From Lycocorax pyrrhopterus obiensis (taxonomy: Eukaryota; Chordata; Aves; Passeriformes; Paradisaeidae), in NCBI GenBank assembly GCA_014706295.1, contig JACSVZ010000016.1:1202168-1266167 (forward strand): 64,000 bases of DNA, in the 5' to 3' direction. How positions within the stretch are numbered: position 1 is the stretch's first letter; every line of letters begins with the position of its first letter. Under the pieces are notes generated by a model, which had not been told where the DNA came from, did not search any database, and was given only the letters and a program-made list of their open reading frames with translations. Position numbers and translations under genes: made by a program. Positions 12,956-22,170 of this stretch are shown piece after piece.

Positions 12956-13574
12956 AGTGAGCACCTGACACTTTTTCCCCGGGCATTGCAGTAAGTGACT
13001 GGCAGTTTCTTAACGTCCTTCTGCAAATGTTTCATGATGGACTTCGGGGGTTGAACAAAAGGGAAGGTAAAAATATGTGAGAACTTGTTAAATCTCAGTA
13101 CCTCAGAAGCGAAATCTTGTTTATAAAATTCAATCAAATATATTTTTGCTTGAACTGAGAAAAAAGTTCTGAGGCAGGTATTGTAAATGCAAAACCGTCC
13201 AGTGGGCATCTCCCTGCTCCATTCTGTCTGTGTTTAGGAGCTCAAGTTCTTATGTATTTCTTCTCATCCTTCCCCAACTCACATTTCTCAAAGCAAATCT
13301 GAGTTTGATTCTATAGAACTTTGGTGCCTACAGGTGTTCAGAAAAAAGGTGAGTAAAAGTATCTCTGTACAAGTTTTGAGGTGGTTTCCTAAAATTCTAC
13401 CAGAAAAACTAAAACCCAATGCTCAGACAATCTTGTTGCTGCATGAGAACAGTTGACATTTTCCACAGGTATTGAGAGGACAAACTGTTGGATGAGAACA
13501 TTTTTACATTCAGTTAAGCTTTGTGAATAATTTTTGATGTTGCTATAGGTATGTACAATAAGAAGAATACTGTA

Positions 13575-13580
13575 AATAAA
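13575..13580 (+). terminator. AATAAA poly(A) signal candidate (ARMC8, distal)
   Basis: Canonical AATAAA in an A-rich context, 2.4 kb after the ARMC8 stop and before the GC-rich NME9 upstream region. It is the most downstream ARMC8-side candidate. Confidence 0.4.
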
Positions 13581-13600
13581 AAGAACTTTACCAGAACATC

Positions 13601-14560
13601 TAGATTTTTCTGAGCTTCCTGAAGAAATATGAGCTCTCTGTGCCAGCTTCTCCTACAGCCTGAGATTCACAGTGGGACAGACTTTCCTGGTCACCCAGAG
13701 CTTTCTCAACTTAAAGAGGTAGCAGAAGCTTGTGAATTCCAGGGTTGCTTGCAAGAACCAAAGCAAAGTTTGTCTGGACATCATATGAATCACCAGGATT
13801 TCTGCTGTTCTTGGGCCATTTCCCTGCTGAAAAGCCATCCTGATGGATGTTGATAAGTATGTCCTCTCTTCATATCTGGGTCTAGTGATGAGAGTCCTTC
13901 TTGCAGAGGTTACAGGTGCTACAAAGTGAATAGTTGAGCAGGGGATTTGAGACACCATCTGTCAGACAAGTGGTACCCTCGGCTCTCCCCACCATCTTCA
14001 TTCCACGTTTGGACTGTCTCTCCCACACAGAAAATCAAATGAGATGTGTGGCTGTTGTTGCAGTCACAGCTTTGCATTGTGGTAGTGAAAGAAGCCAAGT
14101 GACCTGCGTGAAGCAGCTTGTGCCAGGATATTCTAAAGGCAAACATCTCATATTTTTTAAAATTTATTTTTACAGACTTTACCCATTGCAGTGCCTCCAC
14201 AAAACTGCTGAAGCAGTGACACAGCAGGCACAGGAATAATTGAGGTGCCTGAGATTAGGTTCTTGAAGAGTAGAAAATGGCTTTAAAAGGGCTTTCTTTG
14301 GTAATCCTGAAACGTGAGCACAACAGCTGTCAGTTTGCAAACTTTCAGTGGTGGTCAAAATCATCAGGGCTTTTCTGCAGGCTGATTGCCAGAAAAAGAG
14401 ATATTCTGGGGGCACTGACGTACCAAAACCTGAATCCTCAGCCAGGAGGATGGTGGGCAGCTGGAGGCCAGCAGGCGTCGTGTGCTGTGTGACAAGAAGC
14501 AGCTCCAAGGTGTGCCCCTGCAGCCCAGTGTGCCCAGGGCTGGGAAGGGATGGGGTAAGA
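13601..14560. other. Intergenic sequence, ARMC8 to NME9
   Basis: Six-frame reading shows only short open frames with no recognisable domain and no linked splice sites. No repeat family was recognised. GC content rises towards the right edge. Confidence 0.5.
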
Positions 14561-15124
14561 GCAGCAGTCCTGCCCAAATGGCATCACCGAGGGGTGCTGG
14601 GCACTGGCACTGCTCTCACTGCGGAGAGGAAAAGAAAACCACAAACCTCCCCAAACGGAGCTTCTCTGGAGGGGGACACCCTTGCTCGATGCTGGAGGTC
14701 ACGCCTGGATCCCACGCCTTGCTTTGAGCCCCCAGTTTAGGAGAGGGGGGGGTGAGTGTGGGGCTGGGGACGCCGGGCAGGTGAGGAGGCACAGGGGGCG
14801 GAAAGGCTCCACCTGCAGCTGCTGCTCCAGGAGTCCCGGCGGGGATGGAGCTGAACTTGCCGCCCGCAGCCGGCACCGGACACGGGGGAGGGAGCAGGGC
14901 GGGCTGGGCTGACGCTGCCCTGGCGATGGCAGCGCTGCCATGGCAGCCCTGGGGTCCTGCCAGCTGCTGCACAAGGCTCCAGGAGCGAGCGGCAGCTCAG
15001 GCCCCGCAGCAGCGCCTCGGCTCTTGGAGGAGGTGTGAGCAAAGGTGGGCCCAGGTTTGGGGCGCTGCAGCAGGGCCGGGGCGGTGCTGTGGGTGCTGTG
15101 TCCAGGCTCGAGCAGCAGAGACAG
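14560..15124 (+). promoter_or_regulatory. GC-rich NME9 promoter / 5' non-coding exon candidate
   Basis: A locally GC- and CpG-rich block sits between AT-richer flanks and just upstream of the NME9 start exon. Donor-like sites at its 3' side (GAG before GTGTGAG at 15033, and GACAG before GTAAAA at 15125) could end a non-coding first exon that joins the acceptor at 15238. The transcription start is not determinable here. Confidence 0.45.
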
Positions 15125-15238
15125 GTAAAAAAGCTCTCTCTGTGGTGCAGGTTGGCCAGCAGTTGGATCCAGGGGATTAGAGGCTGTCTGCAGTGCTTTG
15201 TGCTTGGGACGGCTGCTCAAAGGACCCTGTTCCTGCAG

Positions 15239-15275
15239 AAGGATGGCTGCAAAGAAAAAGGAGGTAGTGCTGCAG
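15239..15275 (+). CDS. NME9: NME9-like exon with the start codon
   Basis: Acceptor CTGCAG ends at 15238. Four bases precede the ATG at 15243, then MAAKKKEVVLQ to a donor GTCAGT at 15276. The basic start followed by EVVLQ resembles the N-terminus of mammalian NME9, which supports this ATG. Confidence 0.8.
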
Positions 15276-18200
15276 GTCAGTAGTAGCCAGGCCTTTAGCA
15301 GATCTTGTAAACTCTCAGTAAGTGCAAAGGATGGAGTTCAGTCTTGGGGTATCTCAGATTCTGCTGGCAAAGCCCCACTGTGAGGTCCTCGTGGGGAAGA
15401 GGCCTTCCCACAAGGCAGGTGGGAAATGTGGGAGGACCTGGCAGGTCACACCTGTCCCCCCTCAGGGCTGTGGGGTGCAGAGGGAGCTGCTGCACAGCTG
15501 CAGGTTGTGTTTGGGGCCATTGGGGCCTAGCACAGGTTTGGCTGCTGTCAGGGACCAAAATGCCTCTGTTTTGTGAGGTAATAGCTCAGAGGACATTCAG
15601 GAGTAGAGAACTGGGGTTGGCGCATCTCCTGGATGGCAAGAGTTACTGGGCGTTTCTGGCCAGGTCATGTATTCAGAAAGATTGCTGTAAAGGTGGAAAA
15701 GCTAGGAGGTACAAGAAAAACTCAGGCTGAAAAATCTGTTTCTCAGTGATGTGTAGAGGAATTTTTCCCTGTTTACACTGCACAGGTGACCTAGTGATGC
15801 TTTATAACTACTGCATGGGGAGAGGGGGGTTCTAAGAGCAGTTCACTATGCAAAAACATTGAAAACCCAAAAAAGGTTCAGCAGGTCTGCTTCAAATTTT
15901 GAAAGCAATTCAGTCTTCACAAGAGAGAAATAATGAAAGAGATTATGACCTTGTTTATTCACTTTAAATTGGGAAATGTGAACATGTGTAAAAAGGAAAG
16001 AGGGGCACTTTCTGAAGGTGGGAATAGTTTCTGTTGCTGCTTGTCCAGCTGTGTTCCGGTGGGATGGGGACCTTGACATCAACCAGACTGTTCCCCTTTG
16101 GCAGCGAAGGGAAGGCTGGGTTTACATCTGCAAAACTGGGATTTTTTACATCTGCAGATGAAAGCTGAACTTGTGTAGGACATGAAGGGATGTCCTGGAA
16201 GGGTCCTGGTTTTGTTAGAGAAAAGTCAAGTCCAAGCAGCCTCAGGACATCCAAATTAGCAAAGCGCTTTGAAGAGTGCCAGCAGTCCTTGAGTCTGGTG
16301 GTTGAACTCATGGCTAAATTCATTATCACAAATTACAGTCATAAATCATTTAGACTCATTAGCGTTCTGTGAAACACTCTGAGGGTGGTCCCAGCACTAG
16401 GAATAATTAAATTTTGTAGTTCTGTAGGTGTTCTCTGAAAAAACTAAGCTTGGGGTCATGTGCTGAACAGGCCCTGAGTGAGACAAGGCCCTGGAGAAAC
16501 TGCCCTGTGTGACCCCCAGTGACACAGCTCTAAACACCTGAGAGATGGCATTTCATTTGCAATGGAGTTTCCACTCTTGGAATTCTTGGCTGTGAGATTT
16601 TAGCAGCCTTTTAATGCCCATTGGTGTTAATTATTGTGAAATAGCTGGCGTTGATGCAACTTCCTGTCTTCCATTGTAGTCTAAATGTAGCTGGGGTTGA
16701 TGATACCCACTGAGGAAGGGATTAGGAATCGTCATTGTTCAGGATGAACAAAACCAGATCTTGCGTTTCTCAAGAAGCCTTTTTTATTTTATCTTGCCGT
16801 GTTTTCTAAGTACATACTGAAGGGCACATTCTGTAAGATGGGGAAGATGCTAAGGATTATATCCTTTCTCATAACAGTATTGGGAGTGTGGAATAATAGA
16901 GTGCAGCGCATGGAATGGTCTAGGGCATCCCTGGCAGGGTCAATCCCTGAGTGGTCTAACACTGAATTTTGTGCAGGGGATTAGATGAAGGACTCCACAG
17001 GCCCCTCCCAGCCTAGAACTTTGTGTTCTCTGATGTCTCTTGTGAGCAGAGGTCGGAGAAGAAAATGACATGGATGATTCAGGATGGAATGGAACCGACA
17101 CTATTAATTTACACATTCGCTTCTATACCTTAGCATGCTGGACTGACATAAGGTCATTGGTTCCCTGGCCAGCAACCCCTCAGAGGATTGGCTGAACCCA
17201 ACACCACTTACTTCAGATATTTTTCTCATCGGTATCATAACAATACCATAGTTTACAAAATCCTTTAACTGTTTTCCCGTAGCGTCCGTGAGAAAGCAAG
17301 GCTTTCACACAAATGCTGTCAGAAAACTGAGAAACCTCTCTGCAACCAAGCTTTCAGCATTCACACTCTGTTCACTGTGCTTTGCAAGTCTTTAGGTAGC
17401 AGCTGGGAATTCAGGTAAGGACATGCTGGGTTCAGACCCCGCTCTAGTGCCCACACATCATGGAAACTGTGTATTTACTAGTTCAGTTTCTCAAGGCTGA
17501 AACACCTCAAAGTAGTAGAGTTTGTGTGCAGGCAAGGTGAGAAACTGCTGCTGGAGGATCAGGTGGTTCATAAACCCTGTGAGGACTGCGCCTGAACGAG
17601 GTGTAGTTCGACTGGAGCCCTGGGCAGGCAGATGGAGATCCTGACAAGGGGCTGTGGGTCTGGGGTCCCACTTTGGGGGACCCAAAACCAACCAACTAGC
17701 CAACCCCCAGAACAATCCTCTGCAAACTGAGTCTGGGATCCCCAGGCAGCCACTGTTCCGGTAGTGCCACTAAACAGGGGAGGACTTGCTGTTGGCTGGA
17801 TGCTGCTGCCCTTTCCCTCTGCCTTTCCTTGGATCTTGTGAGACATCCCGATCAGCTGGTCAGAGGTGAGAGAATCACAGCCAGAGGAGTTTCCTGAGTG
17901 CTCAGGTAATGCCTCTTCAGGCAGGTGTGTCCCTCTGGAGCAATTTGTCAATATGTTTGCAGCAACTGGGTAGTACCTGATGACTTACTGTGGCTTTTAC
18001 TGTATTTCAATTTTCCACACAGATTAACATCACTAGCCAGGAGCTTTGGGAAGAAATGCTGTGTCTCAAAGGACTCATTGGTAAGGGTTTGGTCAGCACA
18101 CTGAATTGCTCTTGTTGTGTGTTGAAAGGACACCAGCACTGTTAGGAATTATTAGTGTTAAGGATGTTTAGTCAGTCTCTCCATTACACTTACCCTGAAT

Positions 18201-21090
18201 GGAAGAAAAAAATATTCTAGCCAAGGTGAGACCAGCAGGAGATTATAGTCCTCTTCATTTATGTGGGACAGTCATCATGCAATCCAAGCAGTGCTGGTCC
18301 AGGAGCTTCTGGAGTGTCCAGTCTCCACTGCTTGGAACAGGACTGTCCCCAGCACAAGGAGCAGCCCTGCCTCCCAAGGCTCTTGGGAAAACCTCATGTG
18401 CTCTACCTCTGTGCAGCAGTTTTCCCTGGGAAATCTACTACCTCCAAGGTCACAGCCATGTCCATGTTTCTGCTGAGGACTCCTCCACATCATTCTTAGC
18501 TTGTTATTTTATAATGTAATGCTGTCCTCTGATGTAGCATTTCAAACCTTGCAAGGATTTCCAGTTCAGAGCTGAATCCAGCCCTTCTAGCATATGGTCT
18601 ATTGGTCTGTGTCTAAACTGACCCATTTTTACCTCATTCTGACTCATTTTCCTGCTTGCAGTTGTCGATGTATTTCAAGCCTGGTGTGGCCCATGCAAAC
18701 CAGTAGTGAATCTGTTCCAAAAAATCAGGAATGAAGTTGGCAGTAATCTCCTGCATTTTGCTGTGGTAAGATCTCTTTTGGCACTGCTTGAAATACCCAG
18801 TCCCCTGAAACCAGCTGAGGTCTAAGGGCTGAAATCACTTCTCTTTTCAATATTTAGCCTAAACCATAGCAGTGCAGGAGTTGCAGCTGCTGGGAGTGAA
18901 CCTGCCACATACAGGGGTTTGGGTATATCTATAAGAATTCATATAATTGAGAATTTTCAGGCTTCAACTGCTTTATTCTTTCCAGATTTCTACTTTAAAA
19001 AGTAACATTAGACAGAGTCATTAACGCATTCCCTCTGATGCACACGGAGAGGCTGAAGGAGCTGGATTTGGTCACCCTGGAGAGGAAAATGGACAGATGT
19101 CCAGTGGGGGGAGGATGGAGAAGGCAGAGACTGACGTCTCTCAGGGGAACACAGCAACAAGAGATAATGAGATAAGTTGCAGCAGGGAAAGGTCCAAGTA
19201 AATAGAAGGGAAAAGTATTCAGGTGGGAGTGTAGGACACGGACAAGTTCCCAGAGTGCTGTGCAGAGCTGATTCTTGGAGGAGCTCAAAACTGACACAGC
19301 CTTGAGCAACCTCTTGTACCCCTGAGAGCAGTCCTGCCCTGGGCAGAGTCTGGGGCTGGAGCCCTTCACAAGTCCCTCCCTGCCTCAGCCATGCGGTGAT
19401 GCTGTGTTCAGGTGCCTTTCCTGGCTGGAGGCAGCTCTGGACTGTGGACAGGGCCGAAGGCAGTGAGGTTTCTCATGGCTCAGCCCTCCTGTCCCTGCTG
19501 CCACTGCAGCTCCTCCTGGCACTTCTCTCAGTCCTCGTGGGCAGGAGCCCTGAATTCACTTTTCAGGCTTTTCCTCTGGGACTCACCGAGGCAAGCTGCA
19601 GGGAATAGACATCCCTGTCCCACAGGAGCACTGCTCCAGCTCCTGCAGGTGCCATCTACCTGCTTCTCAGGCACTGGAAATGAGCTGTGAGATGGCTGTG
19701 GCCCTGGCTCTGACCAGTGGCATTTTGTCCCCTAAGTCTGAGACAAAGAGGTGTATTTCTGTGTGTGGGGGGTGAGTACCAGCCAGCTGAGGGTGTCTGA
19801 GTCCAGGCACTTGCCTGTGCATCCCTCTGGAGCAGAAATGCTTTTCTAGAAACACCTATTTTATTTTACATTCCTTTTAGGCTGAAGCTGATTCCATTGA
19901 TGCTTTGGGAAAATACAGAGGACAATGTGAGCCTGTCTTTCTCTTTTATACAGTGAGTGAAAATATTTTCCCATTAGCTGCGTAGCAATAAACATGACCT
20001 GCTGGTGGGAACAACTGTCCTTTTGGAAAGATATTTTATTTCTTTAACGTGTGATGGGACAATTTTATTTGCTCTGTATCTGCTGGTGATCAAATGCTGT
20101 GCAGATTAGAATATACAGGCAGCGTCCTGCCCTGTGGAGTCTCCAGGTTCAGCCTGCTGCTTCTGCAGGACCTCACTCCTCACAAACTGCTTTGCTTCAT
20201 CCTGAGGCTGATGAGAAAGCACAAAGGAGCTTGTTCCAAGGTTTCCCTCTTGCTGTGGAGCTGAGCAGCTCTGAGGGGAGGAGGGCCTGGTACATATAGT
20301 GTGGGTGATGTGCTGCTGTGGGGAATTCCAGAGCCCAGGGAGCACAGCCTGAGCACTTGCTGACTGATTTGCTTTTCACACCTTCCAGGGAGGAGAATTA
20401 GTGGCTGTTGTAAGAGGAGCAGATGCACCATTGCTGCAGAAGACCATCCTGGAACAGCTGACAGGGGAAAGGAAGGGTTTAGAACGTGGAGGAGAGCCTG
20501 TGGTGGTAATGGGTCACTAAAGCCTCAAACACCTGTAGATGTGCATGCAAGAAGAGAGGTTCAGCTCCCCAGGACCAGCACAGCTCTAAAGCAGAGCCAC
20601 TTCCTTGCAAGAATCCCCTCCCCTGCCCAGCCAGCCTCCTAAGGCACTACCACAGGGCCTGGCTTTGTGTGTGTGGTCTAAAATACTGACACTTCTGAGG
20701 AGCAAAACTGCCTTAGGTGTGTGTGACCTGCTGCTCTTAAGGCATCTCTAAAGCCTGCAGCTCTCGGCTGACGCTGCTGGCCTGTTCCCGGGAATGCTCT
20801 TCCCCCAGCTCTTGCTGCCCACTGACTGCGAGCTCAGCAGGTGACCCTGGACGGGCAGATCCTCTGCTGTCCCTGCTGAGCTGACCTGGCCCAGGACAGC
20901 AGGAGGGCTGTTCCTGCTCAGGGGGAGGTGGGACGTGGGGCCCTGCCTGGCACAGGCTCACCTGGAGGGTGTGTGTGGGATGTTCCTGGCTCATCCGTGT
21001 GCTCTTGCTGCTAGGTGCCAGACACAGCCTTCTCCAGAGAGCAGGGAAGCACGGCTCCCCTTCAGGAGGAACAACGGGAAGGACAAACAG
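15243..21090 (+). CDS. NME9: NME9 (TXNDC6)-like thioredoxin-domain protein, six coding exons, NDPK domain not found
   Basis: Exons 15243-15275, 18023-18080, 18662-18765, 19881-19952, 20389-20505 and 21015-21090 join in one frame for 153 codons plus one base. The start MAAKKKEVVLQ and the thioredoxin fold through LLQKTILEQL match vertebrate NME9. The active site WCGPC lies at about residues 38-42. Mammalian NME9 fuses this domain to one nucleoside diphosphate kinase-like domain and is linked to microtubules and cilia (family knowledge). That second domain (IKPD block, catalytic-loop histidine) was not seen between 21091 and the VPS8 exons. Translation may stop at TAA 20518-20520 if the 20506 donor is skipped, at TGA 21246-21248 by read-through, or just after an acceptor at 21400. 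NME8 is the alternative family, but the start and spacing fit NME9 better. Confidence 0.85.
15276..18022 (+). other. NME9 first coding intron
   Basis: GC-richer at the left end, AT-richer after about 15,700. Holds the weak CR1-like piece at 16885-17035. No other feature recognised. Confidence 0.55.
16885..17035 (+). mobile_element. Possible CR1-like 3' fragment
   Basis: GGGGATTAGATGAAGGACTC and CCTCCCAGCCTAGAACT recall a CR1 3' terminus, but divergence is high. Weak call. Confidence 0.4.
18023..18080 (+). CDS. NME9: NME9-like exon, thioredoxin domain N-terminal part
   Basis: 19 codons plus one base, reading INITSQELWEEMLCLKGLI. Acceptor CACAG ends at 18022; donor GTAAGG starts at 18081. This is the first strand and helix of the thioredoxin fold. 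Confidence 0.88.
18662..18765 (+). CDS. NME9: NME9-like exon with WCGPC redox motif
   Basis: Encodes VVDVFQAWCGPCKPVVNLF and on to LLHFAV. Both active-site cysteines are present, so disulfide chemistry is possible. Acceptor TTGCAG ends at 18661; donor GTAAGA starts at 18766. Confidence 0.92.
19040..19370 (+). mobile_element. CR1 LINE fragment (diverged)
   Basis: Begins with the common CR1 block GAGAGGCTGAAGGAGCTGGA and GTCACCCTGGAGAGG. It later shows TTGGAGGAGCTCAAAACTGA followed by CACAGCCTTGAGCAACC. Lies in the NME9 intron between 18765 and 19881. Confidence 0.78.
19881..19952 (+). CDS. NME9: NME9-like exon, central thioredoxin strands
   Basis: 24 codons, phase 0-0, encoding AEADSIDALGKYRGQCEP and then VFLFYT. 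The Pro after CE is at the cis-proline position of the fold. Donor GTGAGT starts at 19953. Confidence 0.92.
20389..20505 (+). CDS. NME9: NME9-like exon, thioredoxin C-terminus
   Basis: 39 codons, phase 0-0, encoding GGELVAVVRGADAPLLQK and TILEQLTGERKG. Donor GTAATG at 20506 is weak. If it is not used, the frame reads four more codons to TAA at 20518-20520, giving a natural thioredoxin-only end. Confidence 0.9.
21015..21090 (+). CDS. NME9: NME9-like exon, acidic/Gln-rich linker (probable)
   Basis: Good acceptor (GCTGCTAG) and a strong donor (ACAG before GTAAGG). It continues the frame with VPDTAFSREQGSTAPLQEEQ. Low-complexity linker sequence sits here in mammalian NME9, between the thioredoxin and kinase-like domains, so position rather than similarity supports the call. 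Read-through of the donor ends at TGA 21246-21248. Confidence 0.55.
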
Positions 21091-21780
21091 GTAAGGCAGG
21101 CACAGGTGTAGGATGTTTTCTGTGCCTTCAGTTGGAATGTGCCTTTAAAAGCTGGAACCTTCAGTGGGGATTCAGCTGCTGCTGGGACATCAGAGGGGCC
21201 ATTCCTCCACCTGGGCACAGATCAGCACACACGGGAGAGTTACCTTGAAACACAAACAGCCCAGCATAGTTTGGGTGTCTGGCATTGTGAAACTGTGGGT
21301 ACTTATCCTTCCAATGTGTTTTATCTTACATTTGACACCCCTTGCCTTCTGGCCTGGCAAGGGCTCTTGGAAGACCCCCACATGGCTTTCTGTTTCCAGG
21401 TGGTTTTTAAAAGAAAACACAGATGCTTGGGCTCCAAATCTGGTTACACCGTCTCCTGCCTTGTCTAAAATGAACCACGAATTCCCAAAAGCTTTTGCCT
21501 CTTCTCCTAAAAGGGACATTTTTTCTTGGCTTTGCTGGGACGGTGCTGCATCCTGGCCCTGTGTATACCGAATCTTAGGCTCCGGAATGCTGGGAATCGA
21601 AGCAAAACCCTCCTGGCTGTAGCTGAAGCACCATGGGCAGAAGGGGCGTGAGGGATGTTGGTCTCTGCCTCTCCTTTCTGCGCCTATTGTTAATTTGGTC
21701 CATTTCCTTCCCTCGGAGCCTGACGCACCTATCGAGTCCGGGACGACACCCGCAGTCGTGGAGCAGATGCGAGCTTTTTC
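21091..21780 (+). other. NME9 3' region (3' UTR or last intron plus terminal exon)
   Basis: Searched by eye in all frames for the kinase-like domain; none found. An acceptor-like TTTCCAG ends at 21400. Splicing from 21090 to it would give a stop after three codons. Ends at the AATAAA at 21781. Confidence 0.45.
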
Positions 21781-21786
21781 AATAAA
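21781..21786 (+). terminator. AATAAA poly(A) signal candidate for NME9
   Basis: Canonical AATAAA followed by a T/G-rich stretch, 0.69 kb after the last supported NME9 exon and 182 bases before the VPS8 start codon. It would place the NME9 transcript end against, or inside, the VPS8 promoter. Confidence 0.5.
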
Positions 21787-21799
21787 TACAAGATTTTCG

Positions 21800-22170
21800 T
21801 GTGGCAGCAGCACCGGCTCCGTGCCCTCGTTGTCCCTCGGTGTCCCCGGTCCCCTCCGGGGGCGCGCGGCCCCTTTAAGGCCGGCGTGGGGCGGCCCCGC
21901 CGCGCTGCGGCTGCGCGGGGAGGAGGCTCGTGCCGCGGGTTCGAGACCCGGCGGAGCCGGCCCGGCCATGGCCGCGGCCCCCGAGCCAGCGGAGCCCGAG
22001 CCGTGCCCGGAGCCGCCCGCGCACCGGCTGAGTGTGGTGGAGCTCGACCGTGAGCTGGACTCTCGCAGCGAGCTGGTGCGTCCCGAGCCGCTGCGGAGGC
22101 GGCACGGCCGGGCCGCGGGAGCTTGCGCCTGCCCGGGCGCCTCCCGCAGGGCCGAGGGGTTGGCTGCGGG
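21800..22170 (+). promoter_or_regulatory. CpG-rich VPS8 promoter region
   Basis: Dense CpG dinucleotides and GC boxes cover the stretch around the VPS8 start codon, in clear contrast to flanking DNA. This is the typical CpG-island promoter of a housekeeping gene. No TATA box is evident. The exact transcription start is unknown. Confidence 0.7.
21968..22075 (+). CDS. VPS8: VPS8 exon 1 (start codon)
   Basis: 36 codons from MAAAPEPAEPEPCPEPP to ELDRELDSRSEL, with donor GTGCGT at 22076. The last 12 residues match the family; the Ala/Pro/Glu-rich start does not resemble the human N-terminus and is shorter. The frame stays open upstream to an ATG at 21695. Confidence 0.85.

Larger units (their letters stand above)
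11130..13600 (+). other. ARMC8: ARMC8 3' untranslated region (3' end inferred)
   Basis: No splice-supported coding sequence follows the ARMC8 stop until 15243. The stretch is rich in T and A and includes a GT-rich block (about 11453-11515) and short G/T runs near 11340. Poly(A) signal candidates are CATAAA at 11662 (variant, followed by a T/G-rich tract), AATAAA at 12950-12955 and AATAAA at 13575-13580. The UTR may therefore end near 11.7, 13.0 or 13.6 kb. The outer limit drawn here assumes the most distal signal. Confidence 0.55.

Noticed and set aside
14699..15220. 173-codon - strand frame over the GC-rich NME9 upstream block
   Set aside because: Pro/Ala/Ser-rich composition typical of CpG-rich DNA, with no domain; it ends over the expected promoter.
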